Assembly (NCBI RefSeq): GCF_900105755.1
Contig: NZ_FNTQ01000001.1
Location: forward strand, 8,928,001-8,992,000
Direction: 5' to 3'
Length of the DNA stretch: 64,000 bases
From: Streptomyces sp. Ag109_O5-10
GTDB taxonomy: Bacteria; Actinomycetota; Actinomycetes; Streptomycetales; Streptomycetaceae
A model generated the notes under the pieces. That model was not told the origin of the DNA. It did not search any database and saw nothing but the letters and a program-made list of their open reading frames with translations. The first letter of the stretch is position 1; each line of letters starts with the position of its first letter. Below are positions 1 to 8,277 of this stretch, piece by piece. A program made the translations under genes and the position numbers.

Positions 1-694
1 CCTCGACCTCGTGCGCCACGAGGGAGCGCAGCCCGTCGGAGGCCCGGCCCGCCTCCAGGTCGGCCACCGTGACCGAGAAGCGCTTCAGGGTCTCCGCCGG
101 GATGCCCGGGTGGCCCTCCCGCAGGTCCTCGGCGAGGTCGTTGACGAAGTCCAGCCGCTGGCTGCCGTCGATGAGCGTGCGGCAACCCGCCCGGAACCGC
201 CCGTCGGTGTCGTCGTCGGGCCCCAGCAGGCCGGCGATCGGCAGGAAGGCGGGCAGCGAGTAGGCGTCCACGTAGGCCTGGTAGTCGGCCTCCGTGGTGA
301 AGCCGTCGAACGCCAACTCGGCGGCGGCGGTGGCCAGATACGCTTCCACGGCCTCCCGGTGCCGAGGGTACGCGGTGACGGTGTGCAGCAGGGTGCGGAT
401 CAGCGGATCGTCACTGGTCCCGGTCTGCAGCGCGGTGCGCACCCGCTCCTCCCAGGCGTCCCAGGCCGCTGCCCGCGCCGGCTTCGGGCCGGAGTCCAGG
501 AGCGTGTCCCCGTGGTGCATCACGGCCGTCGCGGCCACCACGTGGGGCAGCACGGCGGGCGGCAGCAGCACCCGGCAGGCCAGGTAGGCACTGCGCCGGT
601 ACCGCCGCACCAGCCGACGCTGGACGCCGTAGTCCCGGCGCAGTACGGGGTCCGTGATGCCTGCCGCGGTCAGGGTCTTGTTCCACGCGCTCAC
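1..694 (-). CDS. Squalene/phytoene synthase family protein (partial, 3' end outside window)
   Basis: This is the 5' part of a gene whose 3' end lies beyond base 1. From a GTG at 694 it reads about 231 codons without a stop. Positions 150-185 carry LIDGSQRLDFVNDLAEDLREG, which resembles the second Asp-rich motif of head-to-head prenyl synthases that condense C15 or C20 diphosphates. The N-terminal stretch with paired arginines (RRYRRSAYLACRVL) also fits the family. The start has no strong Shine-Dalgarno site, and no better in-frame start was seen. The family call is fairly secure. The product (squalene, phytoene or other) cannot be told from this part, and no hopanoid or carotenoid gene is visible on this side. 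Confidence 0.72.
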   Translation of the reverse strand, partial: MSAWNKTLTAAGITDPVLRRDYGVQRRLVRRYRRSAYLACRVLLPPAVLPHVVAATAVMHHGDTLLDSGPKPARAAAWDAWEERVRTALQTGTSDDPLIRTLLHTVTAYPRHREAVEAYLATAAAELAFDGFTTEADYQAYVDAYSLPAFLPIAGLLGPDDDTDGRFRAGCRTLIDGSQRLDFVNDLAEDLREGHPGIPAETLKRFSVTVADLEAGRASDGLRSLVAHEVE

Positions 695-745
695 GGGAAG
701 ATCGTAGAGGTACGCCCGGACAGCGGAGTCCGGCCCCGAGGGGAC

Positions 746-1714
746 TCAGGAAAGGGGCTTCAGGAAGTCCAGCAGCGCCGCGTTCACCTCGTCCGGGCGC
801 TCCTGCTGGGTCCAGTGCCCGCAGCCCGCCAGGCTGACCGGCTCGCGCACCAGGTTCGGCATCAACTGGGGCAGGCGGGCGATGAGTTCGGGTGTGCCGG
901 GGAACGCCGGGACCAGGTCGCGGTCCCCGTAGACGTAGAGCGCGGGCGGGGTGACGACGGCGCCCTGCCAGGGAGCGGTCAGTTCCCAGTTGCGATCGAG
1001 GTTGCGGTACCAGTTGAGGGCGCCGGTGAAGCCGTGCGAGAAGCTCTCGGTGAGCGCGTCGAGGTCCGCCTCGGTGAACCACTCCGGCAGGGTCTCCGGA
1101 TCCGGCATGTCCGCCAGCCAGCCTCGCTCGGGGTCGACCAGCGGCTGCCGGACCTCACCGGCCCCGGCGCCTTCCCCGGACGCCATGGTGAAGAACTTCC
1201 GCAGCGTGGTGCGCGGGTCGCGGCCGAACTCGGCGTCGGCGACCCCGGGGCGGTTGAAGTAGTTCCAGTAGAAGCGCCCGCCGAACCGCTCCTCCATGGT
1301 CCGCAGCGGCGGCTGCGTCCCGCGGAACGGCGGCGGCACGCTCAGTCCCGCCACCCCGCGCACCAGGTCGGGGCGGAACAGGGCGGTGTGCCAGGCCACC
1401 GGCGCGCCCCAGTCGTGCCCGACGACGAACGCCCGCTCCTCGCCCAGCTCCCGGATCAGCCCGACGACATCGCCGACCAGGTGGAGGATGTCGTACGCCT
1501 CGACGTCCGCCGGACGGTCACTGCCGCCGTACCCGCGCTGGTCGGGGGCGACCACGCGGAAACCGGCCGCGGCGAGCGGACCGAACTGGTGCTGCCAGGA
1601 GTGCCAGGACTCGGGGAAGCCGTGCAGCAGCACGACCAGCGGACCGGAACCCTCCTCGGCGATGTGCAGCCGGATCCCGTTCACGTCGACCATTCGATGC
1701 TGGACCATGTGCAC
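746..1714 (-). CDS. Alpha/beta hydrolase, epoxide-hydrolase-like
   Basis: 322 residues, the usual length for soluble epoxide hydrolases. The oxyanion motif HGFPESW starts near residue 31. The nucleophile elbow is GHDWGAP, with Asp rather than Ser, which marks epoxide hydrolases and haloalkane dehalogenases. A C-terminal GHWTQQERP supplies the histidine. It would open epoxides to diols in the cytoplasm; the substrate is unknown. The gene lies 51 bases upstream of the prenyl synthase-like gene on the same strand, so the two may be co-transcribed. No signal peptide is seen. The family is confident; the epoxide activity is inferred from the Asp nucleophile and the HGFPESW motif. Confidence 0.85.
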   Translation of the reverse strand: MHMVQHRMVDVNGIRLHIAEEGSGPLVVLLHGFPESWHSWQHQFGPLAAAGFRVVAPDQRGYGGSDRPADVEAYDILHLVGDVVGLIRELGEERAFVVGHDWGAPVAWHTALFRPDLVRGVAGLSVPPPFRGTQPPLRTMEERFGGRFYWNYFNRPGVADAEFGRDPRTTLRKFFTMASGEGAGAGEVRQPLVDPERGWLADMPDPETLPEWFTEADLDALTESFSHGFTGALNWYRNLDRNWELTAPWQGAVVTPPALYVYGDRDLVPAFPGTPELIARLPQLMPNLVREPVSLAGCGHWTQQERPDEVNAALLDFLKPLS

Positions 1715-1738
1715 GAGCGTACGCGCAACGATCTTCGG

Positions 1739-3441
1739 CTACCCGTCCTGACCGGCGCCGGACACGGGGGAGACGTCCGGAGCCGGTGGCGGCGCGGAGG
1801 CCCGGCGGCCCCTCCCCGCGGCGACGGCGGCGTCGAAGGCGTGCGTGGCCTGGGGCGTGCTGCCGGGCAGCAGGAAGGACCGGGCCTGCTCCTCGAAGCG
1901 CCGGTCGGTCACGGTCTGGCGGGTGTGGTGCTGGGCGAGGTGCTCCGCCCACGACCCGACGAGGTAGTTCTCGATGAACCGGCCGGGTTCGGTGCCGTCC
2001 TCGTACAGCCCCCAGGTGAGCGCCCCGGTGCGGCGCCGGGAGCGGGCGACGTTCTCCATGGCCCGGGCGAAGGCCACCCCGTCGTCGGGGGAGACGTGGT
2101 AGACGATCGAGACGAGGACCGGCCCGTCGGCCGGACCGGGCTCGTACACCAGGGCGGGGTCGGCCAGTGGTCGGACGGGGTCGGGTCGATCCGCGCGGCG
2201 TCGTACAGCGGCCAGAGCGGCACGGTGACGGCGGTGAGCACGAGCAGGCCCGCCGCCACGAGCAGGGCGGTGCCGAGTCCCGCGCCCTGGGCCAGCGCGC
2301 CCCACAGCGGGGCGGCGAGGGCCTGGCCGCCCTGGAAGACCAGCAGGTAGACGGCGAGGCCGCGGGCCCGCACCCAGCCGGGCAGCCGGGTCTGGGTCGC
2401 CGCGTTGAGCGTGGACAGGACCGCGATCCAGGCCACCCCCGCGGGCAGCAGCGCGACCGCGACGGCCCAGGTGACGTGCACCGTGGCCAGGACGGTCAGG
2501 ACCACCCCGAAGGCGACGGCACCGGCGGCCAGGACCCCGTTGGCTCCGAGCAGCTTCTGCAGCCGCGGCAGCAGGAACGCGCCGCCCACCGCGCCGAACC
2601 CGACGGCGGCCAGCAGCAGACCGTATCCGCCGGAGCCCAGGTGCAGCGAGTCGCCCGCGACCAGCGGCAGCAGCGACCACACGGCGGCCGCACCGGGGAT
2701 GAACAGCGCGGTGCGCAGCAGCACCCGGCGGACGCCGGGCGCGTTCCACACGTAACGGCGGGCCGCGTACAGGGCGGTGAAGAACCCCTCGCCCTCGGCG
2801 GCCGGGACGGACGCGCCCGCGGGACGCTTCCACAGCAGCAGCACGGCCACGATGCCCAGGTAGGACACCGCGTTGAAGGCGAACGTCCACCCCGCGCCCG
2901 CCGCCGCGACCAGCACACCGCCCACGGCCGGCCCGATGGCGCGGGCCAGGTTCATGTTGACCGCGCCCAGCGCGGAGGCCTGCCCGAGCTGGGCGCGGCC
3001 CACGAGTTCGGGCTGGATCGCCTGCCACGCCGGGCTCATCAGGGCGGTGCCGCAGCCCAGCAGGAACGTCAGCGCGAGCAGCGCACCCGGCGCGAGCGCG
3101 CCGGCGAAGGCCAGCACCGCGAGGACCACCGCCACCGCGCACATGGCGACCTGGGCGACGACGAGCAGCCCCCGCCGGTCGAACCGGTCGGCGAGCACCC
3201 CCGACGGCAGCGCCAGCAGCACTACGGGCAGACTGGACGCGGTCTGCACGAGCGTGACCAAGGTTGCCCCGTGGCCCAGCAGCAGCCACTGCGCGCCGAC
3301 CGTCTGCATCCAGGTGCCGATGTTCGACACGAACTGCGCGATCCACAGGGCCCGGAACACCGGCAGCGCCAGCGGCGCCCAGGCCGAACCCGGAACCGGG
3401 GAACCACCAGCGCCGTCGTCGTCCTTCGTGGTGCCTGACAT
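1739..3441 (-). pseudogene. MFS exporter (MFS_3/EntS-like) with a 1-base frameshift
   Basis: From ATG 3441 this reads as a typical 12-helix major facilitator of the enterobactin-exporter type (MFS_3) to about residue 425 (...PTPSDHWP). Family members continue into a roughly 110-residue cytoplasmic tail. That tail is present, but in another frame: DPALVYEPGPADGPVLVSIV onward to the stop at 1739, including GALTWGLYEDG and GRFIENYLVGSW. The shift lies at about 2158-2166, where TGGCCGACCCC would read correctly as TGGCCGGACCCC, so one G is missing. As read, the original frame runs into an Arg/Ser/Pro-rich tail and stops at 1909 (510 residues). A sequencing error or a recent mutation both fit. Repaired, the protein would be about 568 residues, normal for the family. 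Confidence 0.8.
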
Positions 3442-3549
3442 GCCCCCGCCTTCCCGGCTTTCCTACGCCGCTTTCCTACGCGCCGAAACCGCGCCGAGGC
3501 AAGCGGAGACGCCCTGCCGGCTCGCCCTCTGCCCGAACGGGCAGCCACC

Positions 3550-3842
3550 GTGGGCCGGCCGGACCGGCGCGCCCCACCCGACCCGGCCGACCGGCACGGC
3601 CCCCTGCCCCCGGTGGTGCTCGACCTCACCGTGGTCACCGGCCTCGTGGACGCCTTCGGCCACCTCGCCCCCGGCCACGTCTTCGTCGCCACACGACCGG
3701 CAACCTCGTCGTCTCCGGCTTCGCGATCGCGGGCTGGACCGACCCGCTGTGGCGCCGCGTCCGCCGCCGGGCCCCCGCTCCGCCGCCGGGCCCCCGCGGC
3801 GAGCACGCGACCCGCGGCGGACGCGGCGTTCAGAACGGGTAG
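3550..3842 (+). pseudogene. DUF1275 (YoaK-like) membrane protein remnant
   Basis: The plus strand between the MFS and aldehyde dehydrogenase genes encodes a recognisable start of a DUF1275 protein. From GTG 3550 it reads to LTVVTGLVDAFGHLAPGHVF, the hallmark first helix. The family continues NMTGN after VFVA; here the TGNLVVSGFAIAGWTDPLW part is in a different frame. About one base is missing near 3690 (GCCACACGACC against an expected GCCAACATGACC). After that segment the similarity ends and the frame runs to a stop at 3842 inside the convergent gene. Only about 60 of the usual 220-250 residues survive, so this is a decayed gene rather than a lone sequencing error. Confidence 0.65.
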
Positions 3843-5290
3843 TGCGCCTGCTGCGTCGTCAGGGTCACCCAGCGGGTGTTGGAGAACGCCTCGATGCCCC
3901 ACCGGCCGCCGAACCGGCCGTACCCGGAGGCCTTGACCCCGCCGAAGGGAGCGTGCGGCTCGTCGGCCACGGACTGGTCGTTGATGTGCACGATCCCGGT
4001 CCGGATCCGGCGCGCGACCGCCAGCCCGTGCGTCGCGTTCTCGGTGATGATGCCGCACGTCAGGCCGTTGTCGGTGTCGTTGGCGAGGGCGATCGCGGCT
4101 GCGTCGTCGGCGAACGTCTCGACGACGCCGAGCGGTCCGAAGGCCTCCGCGTAGTACAGCTCGGCGTCCCTGGGGACGTCGGCGAGCACGGTCGCCGGAT
4201 GCACCGCGCCCTCCGGCCGGCCGCCCCCGGTGAGCACGGTGGCGCCCTTGCCGACGGCGTCCGCCACCAGCCCTGCCACGCGCTCCGCCGCGGCGGCCGT
4301 GACCAGCGGGCCCACCACGGTGTGCGGGTCGGCCGGATCGCCGGCCGGGAGGGCGGCGACCTTGGCGCTGAGCTTGCCGGTGAACTCCTCGGCGAGGGAC
4401 TCGTGGACGAGGATGCGGTCGCCCGACATGCAGATCTGCCCGGAGTTCATGAACATGCTGAAGGTGACGGCGTCCACCGCGTAGTCCACGTCGGCGTCCG
4501 CGAGGACGAGCACCGCGTTCTTGCCGCCCAGTTCCAGCACCGCCGGCTTGAGGTGCCGTGCCGCGTGGGTGCCGATGATCCGGCCGACGCCGGTGGAGCC
4601 GGTGAAGTTCACCGCCCGCACCCGCGGGTCGGCGATCAGCGCCTCGGCGATCTCGGCCGCGTCCTCCCGGGCGTTGGTGACCACGTTCAGCACGCCGTCG
4701 GGCAGCCCGGCCTCGCGCAGCACGTCCGCGACGAGCAGCCCGCAGGCGATCGGGGCGTCCTCGCTGGGCTTGACGACCACCGTGTTCCCGGCGGCGAGCG
4801 GCGCGGCGACCGCCCGGACACCGAGGATGACCGGCGCGTTCCACGGCGCGAACGCCGCCACCACGCCGAGCGGCTCCCGGACCGCGAGGCCCAGGGTGCC
4901 GGCCTCCTGGGCGCTCAGCACCTCTCCGCGCGGCGCGGTGATCGCGGCCCCCGCCTCGCGCAGGATGTTCGCGGCGAGACCCACGTTGAAGCCGGCCCAC
5001 GGCCGGGTGCCGCCGACCTCCTGGGCCATGAGGTCGGCGACCTGCTCCGCACGTGACTCCAGCAGGTCGGCGGCCTTCAGGAAGATCGCGCGGCGGGCGA
5101 AGGGGGCGAGCGCGGCCCAGTCCTCGAAGGCCGCGTCGGCGGCGTCCACGGCGCGGGTCACGTCCTCGGGCCCGGCCGCGGCGACCGTGGCGTAGACCTC
5201 GCCGCTGTAGGGGGCGAGGTCCTCGGTGGTTCGGCCGGACAGGGCGGGGACGTCCTTGCCGCCGATCAGCAGTTCGCGAATGAGGGGCAT
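3830..5290 (-). CDS. NAD(P)-dependent aldehyde dehydrogenase
   Basis: 486 residues from ATG 5290, chosen because upstream sequence in this frame is unrelated (it is antisense to the permease gene). Family landmarks in order: APWNAPVILGVRAVAAPLAAG, the VVKPSE cofactor loop, FTGSTGVGRIIG (Rossmann turn), LELGGKN with the general-base Glu, SGQICMSGDR with the catalytic Cys, and AFGPLGVV. The GQICMS context and PLGVVAAFAPWNAPV resemble benzaldehyde/salicylaldehyde dehydrogenases. It would oxidise an aromatic or aliphatic aldehyde to the acid in the cytoplasm. The permease gene lies 47 bases upstream on the same strand, so transport and oxidation of one substrate is possible but unproven. Confidence 0.9.
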   Translation of the reverse strand: MPLIRELLIGGKDVPALSGRTTEDLAPYSGEVYATVAAAGPEDVTRAVDAADAAFEDWAALAPFARRAIFLKAADLLESRAEQVADLMAQEVGGTRPWAGFNVGLAANILREAGAAITAPRGEVLSAQEAGTLGLAVREPLGVVAAFAPWNAPVILGVRAVAAPLAAGNTVVVKPSEDAPIACGLLVADVLREAGLPDGVLNVVTNAREDAAEIAEALIADPRVRAVNFTGSTGVGRIIGTHAARHLKPAVLELGGKNAVLVLADADVDYAVDAVTFSMFMNSGQICMSGDRILVHESLAEEFTGKLSAKVAALPAGDPADPHTVVGPLVTAAAAERVAGLVADAVGKGATVLTGGGRPEGAVHPATVLADVPRDAELYYAEAFGPLGVVETFADDAAAIALANDTDNGLTCGIITENATHGLAVARRIRTGIVHINDQSVADEPHAPFGGVKASGYGRFGGRWGIEAFSNTRWVTLTTQQAHYPF

Positions 5291-5337
5291 GGGCGCAACC
5301 GTAGGCACCACATGTTTACGGTTCAAGCATTCGCGCC

Positions 5338-6864
5338 CTACTTTTCGGCGGCCGCCGTCCGGGTCGGCCGGCCCAGCGCCCAGAACAGGACACCCAGGAG
5401 CATGAAGCCGACGAGTGGGATCAGCTCCGTCAGCAGGTACTTTCCGCGCTCGGCGTGGGTCCAGCCGTCCGGCGCGTAGTCGGCGCCGAACCAGTGGTCG
5501 CCGGCCCCGGGCGCCACCAGCTGCACACTGGCGAAGAGGATCAGCAGGGTGAGCACACCGCTGATGACCCAGGGGAGGGGGGCCCGGTACGGGCGGGGCG
5601 TGTCCGGGTACTTGCGGCGCAGGAACGGCAGCGCCGGGAAGATGCCCAGGTAGCTGACGAGGGTGGTGGACACGGCGAGGCCGAGGACCGCGCCGAAGAG
5701 CTTGGCCGCGCTGCCGTTGGTCAACTGGTGGGCCAGGATCAGGACCGCGGTGGAGACCAGTCCGCTGAGGATGTTCACCCGGACCGGGGTGCCGAACCGG
5801 CTGGAGATCACGCCGAGGAAGCGGGGCGCGGCGCCGTCGTAGCCGGAGACGGCCAGGGCGCGGTCCGAGCCCATGATCCAGGTGACGCCGGAGGAGAGCA
5901 CCGTGAGGATGAACATGATCCCGGCCAGATCGCCGAGCACGGTGCCGAACCCGCTCAGCGTGGCGGTGCCGTCGGCGCCGACGTGGCCGCCGTACACCGT
6001 GAAGACCTGCCGGATCGCGTCGACGAAGCCGCCGAGGCCGGTGATCGCCTTGACCGGCAGGACGAGCAGGATGCCGAGGATCGGCAGCGCGTAGAGGAGG
6101 ACGGAGAGCACGGCGCTGCGGAAGATGCCGTACGGGATGTCCTTCTGCGGGTTCGTCATCTCGTCGCCGGCCGTGTTCGGCAGCTCGAAACCGACGTAGT
6201 TGAACATCAGGACCGGCACCAGGCCGACGAATCCGGCGTAGGTCGGCGAGAAGTCGCCGATGCCGAAGCCGTGCAGACCGTGCTGGATCCCGTACACCAC
6301 GACCGTGACGGTGAACAGGCCGAGCAGCACGAACCGGCTCCAGGCGCCGATGGTCGGGATCCACTTGCCGATGTCGAAGGAGAGGATCGCGGCGAGCACG
6401 CCCACCCACACGAAGACGACGGTGAAGACGTAGAAGGCGGGGGTGCTCAGCTCCTTCCCGCCGTTGAAGAAGGTGGTGTACGCCGTGACGGCGGAGACGG
6501 CGAGGGTGCCGCCCAGCCACACCGGGTTGGTGATCCAGTACAGGAAGTTGTTGACGGCACCGGCGAGGCGCCCGAAGGCCCGGCTGGTCCAGATGTAGGG
6601 GCCGCCCTCGTCGGGGAAGGCTGCCCCCAGCTCGGCGATCAGCAGCGCGGACGGCACGAAGAACACCACGGCCAGCACGATCAGCCAGGTGAACGCCTCG
6701 GCACCGGACGAGGCCACGGCACCGATGGTGTCCACGCCGACGATGGTGCACAGCAGGAAGAACAGGATGTCGAAGCGGCCGAAGTGCTTGCGCAGCTTCT
6801 GCCGTTCCGCCTGGGCGGCGGCCGGCGCGTCGACCGGCTCGGGTGCGAGTGGGGCAGCGGTCAC
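5338..6864 (-). CDS. APC-family amino acid/amine permease
   Basis: A polytopic membrane protein of about 508 residues with roughly 12 hydrophobic segments, beginning FGRFDILFFLLCTIVGVDTI after a 35-residue cytoplasmic lead. The conserved APC segment FPDEGGPYIWTSRAFG follows the second helix. A GTG at 6864 is preferred because a GGAG lies five bases upstream; an ATG at 6969 would add 35 residues rich in unlikely sequence. It probably imports an amino acid or amine with protons. It precedes the aldehyde dehydrogenase by 47 bases, an arrangement also seen in amine catabolism. The substrate cannot be read from sequence. Confidence 0.87.
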   Translation of the reverse strand: MTAAPLAPEPVDAPAAAQAERQKLRKHFGRFDILFFLLCTIVGVDTIGAVASSGAEAFTWLIVLAVVFFVPSALLIAELGAAFPDEGGPYIWTSRAFGRLAGAVNNFLYWITNPVWLGGTLAVSAVTAYTTFFNGGKELSTPAFYVFTVVFVWVGVLAAILSFDIGKWIPTIGAWSRFVLLGLFTVTVVVYGIQHGLHGFGIGDFSPTYAGFVGLVPVLMFNYVGFELPNTAGDEMTNPQKDIPYGIFRSAVLSVLLYALPILGILLVLPVKAITGLGGFVDAIRQVFTVYGGHVGADGTATLSGFGTVLGDLAGIMFILTVLSSGVTWIMGSDRALAVSGYDGAAPRFLGVISSRFGTPVRVNILSGLVSTAVLILAHQLTNGSAAKLFGAVLGLAVSTTLVSYLGIFPALPFLRRKYPDTPRPYRAPLPWVISGVLTLLILFASVQLVAPGAGDHWFGADYAPDGWTHAERGKYLLTELIPLVGFMLLGVLFWALGRPTRTAAAEK

Positions 6865-7010
6865 CGGGAGCTCCAGCGTGCTCAGGAGGGGCGCGATCCG
6901 GCCATGGTCCACTGTGCCGCACAACCGCACAAGCGCTCGGACCCAAGTCGTGACCATCGCTTCCGGCACTCACAGCCGCCGGAAATCTCCCGGAAACCGC
7001 GGGACCCCCG

Positions 7011-8024
7011 CTACCCGCTCCTGGTGCCCAGCAGCCGCCGTACCCCGCCGACCGCCGCGACGGTCAGGGCGGTCGTGGTCGCGGCCGTCACCGCCGGGTG
7101 CCGGGCCAGCGCGGCCTGCACGGAGTGCCCGTGCGACCGGTCGTCGAACTCGCCGTGGGCGCCGTGGTCGGTGCCGGGCACGGAGTCGGCCGGCGCGTAC
7201 AGGTTGCCCCGGCCGGGGGGTGCGGGGGCGTCCGTCTGCTGGGAGCCGAAGCCGGTTCGGGCCAGGTAGCGGTCGAGGAGGGCGGGGGCGAGCCGGTTGG
7301 CCCAGATCGTCGCCGCCGTGGTGGCGCCGATGTAGCGCTGTTTGCGAGCGGGACGGTCGGCGGCGAACACGACACCGCGCGCGGCCACCTCGGGCTGGTA
7401 GATCGGCGGCACCGGCTGCGGATGACGGGGGAGCTTGGAGCGCACCCAGGAGAACTGCGGGGTGTTCACCGCCGGCATCTGGGCGATCGTGATGTGCACG
7501 TTGCTGCCCTGGTGCAGCAGTTCGAGCCGGACGGAGGAGGTGAAGCCGTTGATGGCGTGCTTGGCGGCACAGTAGGCCGACTGGAGCGGGATCGCCCGCT
7601 CGCCGAGTGCCGACCCGACCTGCACGATGGTGCCCCGGTCGCGCGGCAGCATCCGGGCGAGGGCGGCCCGGGTGCCGTTGACGAACCCGAGATACGTGAC
7701 CTCGGTGACCCGCCGGTACTCCTCCGGGGTGATCTCGACGAAGGGCGCGAACACGCTGGTGAAGGCGCAGTTGATCCAGACGTCGATGGGCCCGAGGAGC
7801 CGTTCGACGGTGTCGGCGGCGGCCTCCACCTGGCCAGGGTCCGCGGTGTCGGCCCGCTGGATCAGCGGATGGCCGCCGAGTTCCGCGACCTCCTTCGCCG
7901 CGGCTTCGAGGCCGGCCTCGCCCCGTGCGATCAGGGCGACGCGCGCCCCGCGTTCGGCGTAGAGGCGGGCGACGGCGCGGCCGATGCCGGCGCTTGCTCC
8001 GGTGATGACGACGACTTGCGACAT
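7011..8024 (-). CDS. Short-chain dehydrogenase/reductase with C-terminal hydrophobic tail
   Basis: 337 residues, longer than the 250-residue classical SDR. The cofactor motif TGASAGIG is near residue 8, the catalytic Ser is in VQVGSALGERAIP, and YCAAK supplies Tyr/Lys. In place of the usual NNAG stands NCAFTS, which is unusual. After the core there is an Asp/His/Gly-rich linker (about 275-305) and a short hydrophobic stretch near the end (TAATTTALTVAAVGGVRRLL) that could be a membrane tail. A good AGGAAAGG site lies just before ATG 8024. It is the last gene of the minus-strand operon starting at 12047. The substrate is unknown. Confidence 0.87.
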   Translation of the reverse strand: MSQVVVITGASAGIGRAVARLYAERGARVALIARGEAGLEAAAKEVAELGGHPLIQRADTADPGQVEAAADTVERLLGPIDVWINCAFTSVFAPFVEITPEEYRRVTEVTYLGFVNGTRAALARMLPRDRGTIVQVGSALGERAIPLQSAYCAAKHAINGFTSSVRLELLHQGSNVHITIAQMPAVNTPQFSWVRSKLPRHPQPVPPIYQPEVAARGVVFAADRPARKQRYIGATTAATIWANRLAPALLDRYLARTGFGSQQTDAPAPPGRGNLYAPADSVPGTDHGAHGEFDDRSHGHSVQAALARHPAVTAATTTALTVAAVGGVRRLLGTRSG

Positions 8025-8043
8025 GGTCCTTTCCTTCGGTTCG

Positions 8044-8277
8044 TCAGCTGATGCGGAAGGGGCGGCCCTGTTCGGTGACCGTTCGGGCGAGGAGGTCGGA
8101 GACGGTCCACGCGGCCGGGGCGTGGGTGTTCCCGAGCCCGGTGACGTCCCCGCAGCGGACGGTGACCAGGACGCGCGTGGTGCTGTCCCAGGCCGCGGTC
8201 CCGTCCGCCTCGGGCGAGTCCGTCGGAACGGTGTGGACGGCGCTGTCCACCCGCTCGACGGCCGGCAGGCCGCTCAC
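8044..8277 (-). pseudogene. Enolase-superfamily (mandelate racemase) N-terminal fragment
   Basis: 77 residues from a GTG that overlaps the stop of the preceding TPP enzyme in a GTGA arrangement, so it is translationally coupled. The sequence VERVDSAVHTVPTDSPEADG, then TAAWDSTTRVLVTVRCGDVTGLG, matches the capping-domain start of actinobacterial mandelate racemase/muconate-lactonising proteins. Those proteins continue for about 300 more residues with the catalytic barrel; here the frame ends after QGRPFRIS, which may be the original C-terminus. An internal deletion of most of the gene is the simplest reading. No catalytic residues remain. A kept small protein is possible but less likely. Confidence 0.62.

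Noticed and set aside
2150..2170. Programmed ribosomal frameshift in the MFS gene
   Set aside because: No slippery heptamer or downstream pseudoknot is evident, and relatives encode the tail in the same frame; a simple indel is more likely.
11..2350. Plus-strand open frame over the first 2.3 kb
   Set aside because: It is antisense to three well-supported minus-strand genes and has a shadow-like composition.
5312..5320. ATGTTTACG near the aldehyde dehydrogenase start as a LacI operator
   Set aside because: Only a half-site; the other arm does not match.
5291..6973. Open frame extending the aldehyde dehydrogenase upstream to 6973
   Set aside because: The extra part is a shadow of the permease gene; the real start is ATG 5290.
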